A stretch of DNA of 64,000 bases from Fontivivens sp964399735 (GTDB taxonomy: Bacteria > Zhuqueibacterota > Zhuqueibacteria > Residuimicrobiales > Krinioviventaceae), in NCBI GenBank assembly GCA_964399735.1, contig CAYNSO010000009.1:1-64000 (forward strand), given 5' to 3'. Shown piece after piece: positions 44,942 through 55,800 of the stretch. A program made the position numbers and the translations under genes. The notes beneath the pieces were generated by a model that saw only the letters and a program-made list of their open reading frames with translations, did no database searches and was not told the DNA's origin. The stretch's first letter is position 1. Every line of letters starts with the position of its first letter.

Positions 44942-47374
44942 ATGGAGGAAAATCAGTTTAATATAAGTGTTGAAGCCACAACAGAGTTGGAAGCCAAGAT
45001 ACCCTCAGAATTAGCAATTTTACCGTTGCGGGATACCGTTGCTTTTCCCAATATTGTTACCCCTTTGGTTGTGGCCCGGGAAAAATCTGTAAAATTGATC
45101 AATGATGTTATTGCCGGAACCAGAATTTTGGGGTTGGTTGCGCAAAAAAATGCCGAAGTTGAAGATCCCGGAATTGATGATATTTACATGTACGGGACTG
45201 CCGCTATTATCCTGCGGATGCTCAAGTTCCCGGATGGATCGTTACGAGTGCTTGTGCAGGGAATTTCACGAATTAAATTAGTGGAAAATATCAGCATTGA
45301 TCCCTACTTTGTTTTTAAAGCTGATCCCAAGCAGGACAATTTTAGGGAAACCACAAAACTGGAAGCGCTAAAAAGGAATGTTGCGGTTCAGTTTCAAAAG
45401 GTTGTATCTTTGGTGCCGCAATTGCCGGATGAATTGCAAGTGGTGATTGTTAATACCTCACATCCCGGCAAGCTGGCCGATCTGGTTGCCTCAAATTTGA
45501 GCCTGGATGTTGAAGAAAAACAAATCATTCTGGAAGCGGTAAATATTAAACAGCGGCTGGAAAAGTTGACAATTTATGTAAACCGCGAGCTTGAAGTTTT
45601 GGAAATGGGCTCAAAAATTCAGGACAAGGTGCAGAGTGAACTGGGCAAGAATCAGCGCGAGTATTTTTTACGCGAACAATTACGCGCTATTCAAAAAGAG
45701 TTGGGTATGGGTGACGAACGTTCGGTAGAGATTGATGAACTGCAAGGCAAAATCAAGGAAGCCGGTATGCCCGAAGCGGCAGAAAAAGAAGCGTTGCGGG
45801 AACTGGATCGCCTCTCCAAAATGCAGCCCGGCGCCGCTGAATATACAGTGTCGCGCACTTATCTGGACTGGATGATCCTTTTGCCCTGGAAACGTTCCAC
45901 AGAAGATAATCTGGATATTGCCGAGGCACATAAGGTTTTGGATGAAGATCATTATGATTTGATCAAAGTTAAAGAGCGGATTTTGGAATACCTGGCGGTG
46001 CGCAAGTTGAAAAATGATACCCGCGGCCCCATTTTGTGCTTTGTTGGCCCGCCTGGAGTGGGAAAAACTTCACTGGGCCGTTCCATTGCCCGGGCAATGG
46101 GCCGCAAGTTTGTACGCATCTCGCTCGGCGGCGTGCATGATGAAGCAGAGATTCGCGGTCATCGTCGCACTTATATTGGCTCCATGCCCGGCAGAATTAT
46201 CCAGGGGCTAAAGAATGCGGACAGCAACAACCCCATCTTTATGCTGGATGAAGTGGACAAGATTGGCCAGGATTTTCGCGGTGATCCCTCATCGGCGCTG
46301 CTGGAAGTGCTGGATCCTGAACAGAACTTTTCCTTTTCCGACCATTACCTGGATGTGGCTTTTGATCTTTCCAAAGTTATGTTTATTACCACTGCCAATG
46401 TGTTGGACACCATTCCCCCGGCATTACACGACCGCATGGAAGTGTTGGAACTACCGGGATATATTGAAGAAGAAAAGGTGTTTATTGCTAGCAAATATCT
46501 TATTCCCCGGCAGATCTCTGAAAACGGGTTGAAAAAGAAACACATCTCTTTCAGCCCTGATGCTGTACGTCGTATCATACGTGATTATACCCGCGAAGCC
46601 GGCGTCCGTAACCTGGAGCGGCAAATTGCTACAGTATGCCGCAAAGTGGCTAAACAGGTGGCTTCCGGGAACGAGAAAAAAATTGTCATTAAACAAGCAG
46701 AATTGCTGGAGATGCTTGGCCCGGCAAAATTCTATTCCGAAATAGCTGAACGCACCAGCAAACCCGGTGTAGCCACAGGACTCGCCTGGACGCCGACCGG
46801 GGGCGATGTATTGTTTATTGAATCTACTCTTATGGCGGGAAGCAAAGGTCTGATCCTGACGGGTCAGCTGGGCGATGTAATGAAAGAATCCGCACAGGCA
46901 GCGCTTTCCTATATTCGCGCCAATGCCGGGATGTTGGGCGTTGACGAAACAATTTTTGGCAAAAGCGATATCCACGTGCACGTGCCGGCCGGGGCAATTC
47001 CCAAAGACGGGCCCTCTGCAGGGGTGACGATAGCCAGTTCGCTGGTATCGTTATTTATTAAAAAACCTATTCATAACGACATTGCCATGACAGGGGAAAT
47101 AACCCTGCGCGGTAAAGTACTGCCGGTTGGTGGTATTAAAGAAAAAATGCTGGCGGCCAGAAGGGCAGGGATTAAAAAGGTTATTATTCCCGCCAGGAAC
47201 AAACAAGACCTTGATGAGATACCTGAAAACGCTAAAAAAGGTATGACTTTTTATCCGGTAGAAACACTGGATCAGGTGCTGGATTTGGCTATCAAAGGAA
47301 GAAACAAGCCGGAAACCGCTAAAAAAATTGAAAAGAAAAAAAAGACCAGGATTGACAAGAATCACAATGGATAA
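44942..47374 (+). CDS. lon: ATP-dependent protease Lon
   Basis: An 810-residue LonA. The N-terminal substrate domain starts ELAILPLRDTVAFPNIVTPL and leads into the coiled coil EYFLREQLRAIQKELG. The AAA+ module has Walker A GPPGVGKTSL and Walker B IFMLDEVDK. The protease domain has the Ser-Lys dyad at S692 (KDGPSAGVTIAS) and K735 (GGIKEKMLAA), the expected 43 residues apart. It degrades misfolded and regulatory proteins. AGGAG precedes the ATG. The stop overlaps the next gene by eight bases. Confidence 0.98.
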   Translation: MEENQFNISVEATTELEAKIPSELAILPLRDTVAFPNIVTPLVVAREKSVKLINDVIAGTRILGLVAQKNAEVEDPGIDDIYMYGTAAIILRMLKFPDGSLRVLVQGISRIKLVENISIDPYFVFKADPKQDNFRETTKLEALKRNVAVQFQKVVSLVPQLPDELQVVIVNTSHPGKLADLVASNLSLDVEEKQIILEAVNIKQRLEKLTIYVNRELEVLEMGSKIQDKVQSELGKNQREYFLREQLRAIQKELGMGDERSVEIDELQGKIKEAGMPEAAEKEALRELDRLSKMQPGAAEYTVSRTYLDWMILLPWKRSTEDNLDIAEAHKVLDEDHYDLIKVKERILEYLAVRKLKNDTRGPILCFVGPPGVGKTSLGRSIARAMGRKFVRISLGGVHDEAEIRGHRRTYIGSMPGRIIQGLKNADSNNPIFMLDEVDKIGQDFRGDPSSALLEVLDPEQNFSFSDHYLDVAFDLSKVMFITTANVLDTIPPALHDRMEVLELPGYIEEEKVFIASKYLIPRQISENGLKKKHISFSPDAVRRIIRDYTREAGVRNLERQIATVCRKVAKQVASGNEKKIVIKQAELLEMLGPAKFYSEIAERTSKPGVATGLAWTPTGGDVLFIESTLMAGSKGLILTGQLGDVMKESAQAALSYIRANAGMLGVDETIFGKSDIHVHVPAGAIPKDGPSAGVTIASSLVSLFIKKPIHNDIAMTGEITLRGKVLPVGGIKEKMLAARRAGIKKVIIPARNKQDLDEIPENAKKGMTFYPVETLDQVLDLAIKGRNKPETAKKIEKKKKTRIDKNHNG

Positions 47375-48785
47375 CAAAAATATTGCTAAATTTGTTAACG
47401 AGTTAAAACAACATGGTCAGGAACATATTCTACAGTTCCTGGACTTGTTGGACAGTAAGCAGCAACAGGAATTACTTGGTCAGATTAAACAAATTGATTT
47501 CAAGTTACTGAATTATTGCCGGTCGTTATTAACCTCGAAAGAAAAAGCCGGCCATTATATACCCGGTACGTTACGACCGATTTCGGTAATAGAATTGCCC
47601 AAAACCCCGGCAGAACAAAAAGAGGTTGAAAAGGCCCGGAACCTGGGCGAGCAGGTCATAGCAAAGGGAAAAGTTGCGGTTGTTTTGGTGGCTGGAGGCC
47701 AGGGCACAAGGCTGGGATATGATGGACCCAAGGGAACTTTTCCTGTGGGGCCGGTTACCGGACGAACGCTTTTTCAGTATCATACGGAAAAAATTCTGGC
47801 TTTAGAAAAACGGTTGCATACGGTTATCCCTTTTTATATTATGACCAGTGAGATGAATTATTTACAAACCACAAAATTTTTTGCCCATCATCATTACTTT
47901 GGCAAAGACAAGGACACGATGATCTTTTTCCGGCAAGGAATGCTGCCCACTTTGAGCGATACCGGGAAAATGTTTCTTGAAGAAAAGGGCAAAATCAGCG
48001 CCGCCCCGGATGGTCATGGCGGTTTATTGCGGGCGTTGTTCAAAAATAAAATTCTGGATGATATGGAAAAACGCGGCGTGGAGTATATTTTTTATTTCCA
48101 GGTAGATAGCCCCCTGACACAAGTATGCGACCCGGTGTTTATTGGCAATCATGTATTACACGGTGCAGAAATGTCTGCCAAGTCTGTTTATAAAAGCGAT
48201 CCGTTTGAAAAGCTCGGCAATATCGGCCAGGTAAATGGTAAAAATGTGGTCATCGAATACACTGAATTATCAGCAATGGAAATGGAAGCCCGGCAACCGG
48301 ATGGCCGGCTGGTGTTTGGTCAGGGCAGTATTGGTGTTCATGTTTTTAGTGTGAGTTTTTTTCGTCGCCTGGAAAAGGAGAATATCCGTTTGCCCTATCA
48401 CCTTGCCCACAAAAAAATACCCTGGATCAATGACAGCGGCAGACTGGTTAAACCAGTTAAACCAAACGGTTTCAAGTTTGAGCAGTTTATTTTTGATGCG
48501 CTGCCTTTTGCCGAAAAAATTATGGTGCAGGAAACCGATCGCAAAAAAGATTTTAGTCCAATTAAAAATAAAGAGGGACAGGACTCTCCCGAGCAGGCGC
48601 GCCAGGACCTGGAAAATTTGTTTGGCGCCTGGCTGGAAAAAGCCGGTTTTCCGGTGCAACGCGATCAAACAGGAAATGTTCTTGATGTCATTGAAATCAG
48701 TCCGTTAGTGGCGATGAATGAACAAGAGTTCCTGGAGCGCAAGCCGACTGCGCAACAGATCAAAGGAGGGTATTTATTTAATTAA
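47367..48785 (+). CDS. UDP-sugar pyrophosphorylase (UDPGP type 1 family)
   Basis: A 472-residue protein when started at the ATG at 47367. The nucleotide-binding signature VLVAGGQGTRLGYDGPKGTF and later FFRQGMLPTLSD, YIFYFQVDSPL and VVIEYTELS place it with eukaryote-type UDP-N-acetylhexosamine/UDP-glucose pyrophosphorylases. It forms a UDP-sugar from UTP and a sugar-1-phosphate, most likely N-acetylglucosamine or glucose. The ATG overlaps the lon stop by eight bases, so translation is coupled, which is an unusual partnership. Confidence 0.9.
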   Translation: MDNKNIAKFVNELKQHGQEHILQFLDLLDSKQQQELLGQIKQIDFKLLNYCRSLLTSKEKAGHYIPGTLRPISVIELPKTPAEQKEVEKARNLGEQVIAKGKVAVVLVAGGQGTRLGYDGPKGTFPVGPVTGRTLFQYHTEKILALEKRLHTVIPFYIMTSEMNYLQTTKFFAHHHYFGKDKDTMIFFRQGMLPTLSDTGKMFLEEKGKISAAPDGHGGLLRALFKNKILDDMEKRGVEYIFYFQVDSPLTQVCDPVFIGNHVLHGAEMSAKSVYKSDPFEKLGNIGQVNGKNVVIEYTELSAMEMEARQPDGRLVFGQGSIGVHVFSVSFFRRLEKENIRLPYHLAHKKIPWINDSGRLVKPVKPNGFKFEQFIFDALPFAEKIMVQETDRKKDFSPIKNKEGQDSPEQARQDLENLFGAWLEKAGFPVQRDQTGNVLDVIEISPLVAMNEQEFLERKPTAQQIKGGYLFN

Positions 48786-48892
48786 CAAACTTTCCTGAAT
48801 GTCGGGTTTGGTTGTAAAGTGTAAAATTAAATACTTTTGAGCAAAAATCAGGATGTAACAAATTTATTACTATTTACCAGGTTTAATTGACC

Positions 48893-51800
48893 ATGGCGAA
48901 AAAGGCAAAAGCAAAGACAGAAAAAAGACCTTTCCTGCGGCGGGTAATGACATTTTTTTTGCGCACATTTACGGTGGCAGCAATAATTTTTGTTGTTACT
49001 CTGGCGCTGCTGGTTGTACTGTTTCGGTTTGTGATCCCTTCTGATTATATAAAAAATAAAGCAGCCCAATTTGTTGAAACAACTTTTTCCCGCAAACTGG
49101 TTATTGATAAAGTTTATGTAAACCCCCTGACCGGTGTGGAATTTACCAATGTCAGCCTGGAAAAGCTGCCCGATTCACTTGCAGTTGCAACCACCCCGGC
49201 TTTTCCTGTTGAATTTGCGACGATCAAAACAGTACGTCTTGGATACAGTTTAAAGAGACTATTAAAACGGGAATTTGTTGTCAACCAGATTATACTGGAC
49301 ACACCACAAATCGAAGCGTTTATCTACCTGACGCCCGATACCACTCAAAAGGTCAAACCCGATTCTGCGGTTCAGCCGGTTTCTCCCCTGGCGCTTTCGC
49401 TAAACTCTCTGCGAATCAAAGACGCACAAATAAAAATTACTACACAAGACTCTTCCCTGACCCAAAAAATATTTATTCAAGATCTTGATGTTTATGTTGA
49501 TCAAATGAGTATTCCGCAAGGCAATATCCTGGATAATGACAGCCTGTTAACGGGAACGTTTAAAATCAATACGGAAAAGTCCGATTTTTCTTTTGAACAA
49601 CTCTCAAAGCAAACCGGCAATATGATGGTCAAAGGGAATATTGATCTTGCTACCGTATTAAATGTTGCTACTCTTGATTCAATAACGCTGGAACTGCAAT
49701 TATTGCTGGAGCAGTTATTCTTTGCTTCCAATACAATTCCCGACTTTTCATCTCTACAGATGCCATATTCTTGTAACCTGGAATTAGCGGCTTTTATAAA
49801 TTTGAACGAGGAAAAAGCCAGGCTTGGCAAAATGGAGTTGTCGGTCGGAAAAGAGAAATGGCTGGCGCTAACGGCCACTGCCGAAAAGTTTATATCTTAT
49901 AAATCTCCATCGCTCACAGCACGGCTAGAACATTGTTCCATACCGTTTGAGCAATTAATGACCCTTGGTAAATTGTTTGTAGCCGATTCACTATTACCGG
50001 AGCTGGATTTCCATAACAAGGATGCGGTGTTAACCCTCAACGACACCTGGCTTTCCGGCGTTTTACCGGACAGTGTTCCCGGCAGCGGCCTGGACTTTCA
50101 TACCAGGCTGCAATTACCGGATTTTGGAGTGACAATGGAAAAGGGGCAGGCGGAACTGGAAAATTTGAATTTTTCTGCCCAAGCCTCCGGCAAGCTGGTT
50201 TATAACGGCATAACCGGCCTGACTGTCAACACAACATTGTCGGCAGATTCCACTTTTTATGCTTTTTCAGATACCCTGTCGGCTTTTACCGGCAAAATAT
50301 TATTGTCTCTGAATGCCGGGTTGAATGAAAACATGCTGCCCCGCTTTGCGGATGTAAATTTTTCTATTGCCAATGCGTTAGGCACAAATTTTAATTCGCA
50401 AGTTCATCTCACCAGCGAGAACTCTATCAACAGCTTGACCGGTACGGGAGAAATTACAGTAACGGATATCGACACTAAAAATTTTCCGTCGCCAATACAG
50501 ACACGGGGAGAATTACAGGCAAATTTTGTTATCAACAGTCTTGATGCAATTTCAGCGCGGATTAAAATATTAACCGACTCCCTGGTTGTGCCATTTGAAT
50601 ATGAACAGGAAACATTACCATCGCTGTATTTTTTAGCCAACGCCGAGCTTGGCGCCGACACTTTGTTGCAAAATATCCGCCTGAAAAGGCTCACCATGCA
50701 ATTGAATGATTTGATCACTGCCAGGGCCAGTGGCAAGATAGGGCAAGGCGGCAGGGAAAAGATAGAATTTAATCTCGAAAATTTGCAGCTAAAACATGCA
50801 GCTGTTTTTGAATGGCTTCCCGACCGCCTGCAGCAGCAGTTTGCAGATCTCAGTATATCCGGCAATACCCAACTTGAAGCCATGATGACCGGCAAGGTAC
50901 TCCCCAAAACTCTGGATTATCAGGTAAATGCCCACCTGTTTACCAGTCAAACCGGGGTTGTCTATCCTTCGCAGTTGGTCGATATTGGCGGGATCAAACT
51001 GGATGTGGTTGCAGACATCAATTCTGCCCAAAATGCCCTGGTAAAAGTAGCTTTGAATGTTGATACCGTGCATACCGACATGTTGAGCAAAGCGTCTGTT
51101 TTGTTAAACAACAGTATTGCAATGGAAGTAAAAAGCAACGATTTACTTTCCTTCCAGGTGAACAGAGGGCAAATTCGCCTGCCCGATTTAAAGGCAAGCG
51201 GGTCTTTTAATGCAGATATAAATAATGTTAATACCAATCCGCAAATTGCCGCCATGTTATGGTTCAAGCAGGATGCGCCTGACTCTGTCAAGATTACACC
51301 TGAATTTGTGGTGCGCGGGGTTACAGATTTGCTGGTACAGGTTAATATGGATACTGCGTTGCTCAGTCTTTCGGGTTCGCTCAAGACCAAAGAGTTAACG
51401 CTATTTTTACCCCAGCAAACCAGAGTAGAAAATATTAATGCCGATTTAAAATTTGACCAATCGCTCGATCTGGCTACCAAAATTTTTCTTGAAAGTGAAA
51501 AACCTCCGATCCTGACGCCCGCGGAAAGCTCGGTGGATTACCTGGTCTATCGCCCCTATTACCGGCAAACCCTTTCGGAAGTTTCGTATTTGACTATACA
51601 GAGAATTCAGGCCGCCGGCTATGTTGTTGAAAATTTTAACATGGAAGCAATATTAGGCCGTGGGCGTATTGATATTCCATCGTATTACGGCTCGTTATAT
51701 GGCGGCAATTTTGGCGGGCGAATATCCGTCAATTTGGCCGGGGGTGATATCAACCAGGCAACCTATCAGCTCTCCGGGCATTTTTCCGGTATTAATTCCG

Positions 51801-52204
51801 ACTTGTTGCTTGCAGGGATCAAACGCAATAAAAGCCTTGGCGTTATTAACGCCAATGCGCAATTTTCCGGTACCGGGTTAAATGTCGCCCGCGGGTTGGA
51901 TATCAAGGGAGATTTTTACATTACAGAAATTGGCCCCAAAGTAGCGGATAATTTATTGCGGTCGCTGGATCCGGAAGGTATTGACTCTGGAATTCGTACT
52001 ACCCGGCGCCTTATCAATTTGGGGTTCAAACCGCAATTGTTTACATTTTCTTTTAAATACGGGTTTTTTTATACATTTATTGATTTTTCACAGCCGTGGT
52101 ATTTCCCGGCTAAATTGAGCGGCAGCAAGATCGAATTGAATCGTAAACCGATCAATTTCTTTATCCAAATGGCTCTTGCCAAGTCTGCCGATTTAAAACG
52201 TTAA
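48893..52204 (+). CDS. YdbH/AsmA-like inter-membrane lipid transport protein
   Basis: A 1103-residue protein with one N-terminal membrane helix (about 18-46) and a very long periplasmic part made of repeating beta strands. The N-terminal AsmA-like segment reads FSRKLVIDKVYVNPLTGVEF. The C-terminal region (IPSYYGSLYGGNFGGRISVN, GDFYITEIGPKVADNLLRSL, then FTFSFKYGFFYTFIDF) fits the YdbH/DctA-like end. Such proteins form a grooved bridge that carries phospholipids to the outer membrane. The next gene encodes a YdbL-like protein, matching the ydbH-ynbE-ydbL operon of Escherichia coli; no YnbE gene is visible. ATG at 48893 is preferred to a TTG six bases earlier. Confidence 0.82.
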   Translation: MAKKAKAKTEKRPFLRRVMTFFLRTFTVAAIIFVVTLALLVVLFRFVIPSDYIKNKAAQFVETTFSRKLVIDKVYVNPLTGVEFTNVSLEKLPDSLAVATTPAFPVEFATIKTVRLGYSLKRLLKREFVVNQIILDTPQIEAFIYLTPDTTQKVKPDSAVQPVSPLALSLNSLRIKDAQIKITTQDSSLTQKIFIQDLDVYVDQMSIPQGNILDNDSLLTGTFKINTEKSDFSFEQLSKQTGNMMVKGNIDLATVLNVATLDSITLELQLLLEQLFFASNTIPDFSSLQMPYSCNLELAAFINLNEEKARLGKMELSVGKEKWLALTATAEKFISYKSPSLTARLEHCSIPFEQLMTLGKLFVADSLLPELDFHNKDAVLTLNDTWLSGVLPDSVPGSGLDFHTRLQLPDFGVTMEKGQAELENLNFSAQASGKLVYNGITGLTVNTTLSADSTFYAFSDTLSAFTGKILLSLNAGLNENMLPRFADVNFSIANALGTNFNSQVHLTSENSINSLTGTGEITVTDIDTKNFPSPIQTRGELQANFVINSLDAISARIKILTDSLVVPFEYEQETLPSLYFLANAELGADTLLQNIRLKRLTMQLNDLITARASGKIGQGGREKIEFNLENLQLKHAAVFEWLPDRLQQQFADLSISGNTQLEAMMTGKVLPKTLDYQVNAHLFTSQTGVVYPSQLVDIGGIKLDVVADINSAQNALVKVALNVDTVHTDMLSKASVLLNNSIAMEVKSNDLLSFQVNRGQIRLPDLKASGSFNADINNVNTNPQIAAMLWFKQDAPDSVKITPEFVVRGVTDLLVQVNMDTALLSLSGSLKTKELTLFLPQQTRVENINADLKFDQSLDLATKIFLESEKPPILTPAESSVDYLVYRPYYRQTLSEVSYLTIQRIQAAGYVVENFNMEAILGRGRIDIPSYYGSLYGGNFGGRISVNLAGGDINQATYQLSGHFSGINSDLLLAGIKRNKSLGVINANAQFSGTGLNVARGLDIKGDFYITEIGPKVADNLLRSLDPEGIDSGIRTTRRLINLGFKPQLFTFSFKYGFFYTFIDFSQPWYFPAKLSGSKIELNRKPINFFIQMALAKSADLKR

Positions 52205-52235
52205 TTTATATACAAGCAGCGTTTTGGAGGTTAAA

Positions 52236-52799
52236 ATGCGTTATTTAACATATTATGGTTTTTTATTAGGGCTGGCAGCTACGGTGTTTATCCGTTGCAG
52301 TGTGCAGGTACCGGAATTCAACATAACCGGAGAAAAAACCACGCTAGAGAACCAGGTGCTGGGCACATATCAGCAAATTGAAAGCGATAGCTGGGTGATT
52401 GCTTCAACCCGCTCCATAGGCGGCGGGCAAACCGGCGTTATAGCAGCACAGCGCCGGCAGGTTCTGGATGCAGTACAAAACCGCAAGTTTAACAAAGATG
52501 AAGTTGATGAATTCAAGCGCGACAAGGTCGTCGGCGAAAATAATAAAGGCTACCTTGAGGTTGTACCCACTGACAAATATAAAAGCGATGCCGATTATAA
52601 ACGTCTTGTTGACCAGATTGTTGCCGAAGAGAATAACGATCGCCAGGTTGTTTACGAGAGAATCATTGCCATTAACCAGTCGGCGGCTGAAGCCAATGAA
52701 GAAGAGCGGAACCAGATATTTTTCAAACTTAATTTTGACAATTCTCCTTCCGGCACGTTAATACAAAAGGCCGATGGTTCCTGGTCGGAAAAAAAGTAA
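52236..52799 (+). CDS. YdbL-like (DUF1318) envelope protein
   Basis: A 187-residue protein; the ATG at 52236 has GGAGG six bases upstream, whereas a TTG at 52224 would overlap that site. After an N-terminal hydrophobic stretch and Cys21 (FIRCSVQVP, a poor lipobox because of Arg at -1) comes a longer-than-YdbL region. The DUF1318 core follows: RRQVLDAVQNRKFNKDEVDE, VVGENNKGYLEVVPTDKY, then VYERIIAINQ. In E. coli YdbL assists the YdbH-YnbE lipid bridge. Here it follows the YdbH-like gene by 31 bases, so the same role is likely. Confidence 0.82.
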   Translation: MRYLTYYGFLLGLAATVFIRCSVQVPEFNITGEKTTLENQVLGTYQQIESDSWVIASTRSIGGGQTGVIAAQRRQVLDAVQNRKFNKDEVDEFKRDKVVGENNKGYLEVVPTDKYKSDADYKRLVDQIVAEENNDRQVVYERIIAINQSAAEANEEERNQIFFKLNFDNSPSGTLIQKADGSWSEKK

Positions 52800-52823
52800 A
52801 CGATTTAGAGAAATTTACTAACC

Positions 52824-55800
52824 ATGAAAAATAATATGACCGGGTTTAAAAGAACAGTTCTTTTATTTACGATAGTTTATATTTTAGGGTTGAATACTGG
52901 CCGGGCATTTTCGCAGAGTGTAGACAAGAAAAGTCTGGACTATCAACAGGTAACCACGCATCCGGACATTGATTTATCGGCGCGGATTTCGCCGGACGGG
53001 AAATGGATGACCTATGTTTCCCGGCAATCCGGGAACTTTGATATATGGATTCGTTCGACTGCCGGAGGACGCGACATTCAGATTACAACGCATAAAGCGG
53101 ATGATTATTATCCGGTGTGGAGTCCGAATGGAAAATCAATTGTTTTTGTATCGCAGCGCAGTGATGCCGCCGGCGACATCTGGCGGGTGCATCTGCGCGA
53201 GGTAAAGGGCAAATTATATCCCAAAGACAAGCTGGAACGTTTAACAGATTATCTTGGCCTTGACGGGTACCCGACAGTTTCACCGGACGGGAAAAAAGTG
53301 TGCTGGGTTTCGGATCGTACCGGCCGCGAAGAGCTGTGGTTTCATAACGATAATACCGGAAAAACCAACCAGTTGACCTTTCTCGGCGGCACTCACCCGG
53401 TATGGAGCCCGGATTTACGTTTTATCGCCTTTACATCGTTCCGGGACGGCGAGGGAAATAACGGCGATATTTTTGTTATCAATCTTAAAGGGCCAAAACC
53501 GACTGGCAGCGATACCCTTTTGTGGGATACAAAAGAAAGCCCCACCTGGCAAATTACCAAAGGGCCGGAGATTGATGGTTTTCCTTCCTGGAACCCGAAT
53601 GCCCGGCAGATCACTTTTTTACGCTATCAATTTGACACCAACGCAGATCTGCGTATCTCTCCGGCAGACCGCGCCATTGTGTGGGAAGCGGAAGTATTTG
53701 AATCCCCTGTCGATTCGGCACAAACCAACAATCCCATGCTGGAACGGCTGGAGGACACTTTTAATTTGCGGATGGTAAGTTATGCCATGCCCTTAACCTC
53801 CGGCGGTGAAAATGCCATGCAGCCCTGGTCGGGCGCTAACAATCGTATCTATTTTACTTCCGACCGCGGTGGTAACCTCGATATATGGTCGTTTAAGGAA
53901 ACAGGTTATATTGCAAAAATGAATACCCCGCAGGAACAATTTGACCTGGCCGAAAATACGTATGCCCTGCCGCTTCGAATGACTCGTCAAATTCTTGGCC
54001 CGCTGTTTCTGGACTGGGATCTGGCTACACTGGTGAACAAGGAACAACTGACCGTGTGGGATCGCACCCTGGCGTATCGCCGGGTTATAGATTTTCATGG
54101 AACAGCGAACCCCCTTGCAGCTCAATCATTTTACGAAATGGGCGTTTGTTATGATTTGCTCGGTTTTCCTCAAGAGGCAAAAAAATATTTACAGCTGGTG
54201 CTGGATAATTATCCGCAAGAACGAACCATTACCGCTTACACGGAAATGGTACTGCTGGGAATAAAAGCTCAGCAAAACCGGCATGCCGATAACCTTGAAA
54301 TGCTGCTATCGGGGCTGGAAGCGATCAACCAAAAATATAAAGATCAGGCAGAGCCGGCAGCAGCGGCACGGATTGTAATGGGCGATTTACTTTACAAAGC
54401 CAATCAGGATGCCCGCGCTTTCCGGGAGTATCAAAAAGTATTGCAGGAATTTCCACAGCAGCATTCGCAGTGCGCTGAAAGCCAGTTAAAAATTGGCGAT
54501 GTGTTCAAACGCTTTGCCTCGCAGGAAGAGGTGATAAACGCTTATCTGCAGGTTGTTATCAATTACCCCGAACAACGGCAATGGATGGTGCCCGCCCGAG
54601 ACCGGATTCTCGATCTGCTGACAGTCAATGTCAACCGGGAAACGCAACTGGTCGGCAGGTATCGGGAAATTACCGGTCAATATGCGCAATTTCCATTGCT
54701 GGCTGCCGCTGCGCAGCAGCGTATTGGCGATATACTTTATCGTGCCGGGGACAATGCTTCGGCGATCCAGGAGTATGATCTGATTCCGTCGCTTTTCCCC
54801 GATCTGGAAGATGAAGTGTTTACGGCGCAAATGTGCAAAGCCGATGCTTTATTAAAAATGGGTGAAAAACTGCAAGCCTTTACCCTGCTGGAACAACTTG
54901 AAGAAAAATTTAAAACCAGCCGGGAGGGTTTATCCCGGCTGGCATGGCAAAAGTTGCTTGACGCTTTGCTGGAATCGGGTGTTGAATTGAAGCAAATGCA
55001 GGAATTTAACCTGGCATTATTACGTTTTGCCCGGGCCAAGGAAATGTCACCTTCCAACCAGGAAGCTCATCGCGGCTATATTGAATGTATGTATTATTTA
55101 CTTAAAATTGATCAGGCCGTAGTGGAATATGAGAGTTTGGTCAAACAATATCCGAATGAACAGATAATACTGTATTCCCTGGGTTTAGTCTATTCTTACA
55201 AAGGCACAGAAAAAGCCGAGCTGTATGACGAGCCGGATGCCCTGGATCAGGGGATACTGAACCGTTCCAGTTATACGATTGCCCGGTCGCTGGCAATGGA
55301 TTATACCCTGGTGCAGCCCTATTTGACCATCAGCTATAATTATGAAATGATGGAGCAAGCACAACAACGGGAGCGGGCAAAACCCAAAAAGTTTTTCACC
55401 AGAGCCTGGGAAATGATTCAGGCGCCATTTCTTTCTTTGTATAATACATTGACATTTGCAAAACTGGATGCGCCGCGCGGTTATTATGAACGCGCTATTC
55501 ACGAACTTACCAAAGCGATTGGCCTGAATGATGAACAACAAGACCCAAAACTGGAAGCCAACCTGGCATTGAACCTGGCGAACAACTATTATAATCTGGG
55601 TGAATTTGGGTTTGAAAATGCCTATAAATATTATCATATCAAAATGGCGCTTGATTCTACATTTTTCGATGAACAGCGGGAAGCGTTGATTTTTGAACGT
55701 ATGGGGCATTGTGCCCTGGTGGTGGAAGACCTGCAACAAGGGCCACGTTATTTAAAACGCGCTATCCGGCTTTATACGGAACAGGGGAGCGAGGGCCATG

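Noticed and set aside
46451..46981. Long minus-strand open frame (176 residues) inside lon
   Set aside because: Antisense shadow of a well-conserved coding gene with no ribosome site or domain.
55185..55739. Minus-strand open frame (184 residues) inside the giant CHAT gene
   Set aside because: Antisense to the TPR region; His/Phe/Ile-rich composition typical of a shadow frame.
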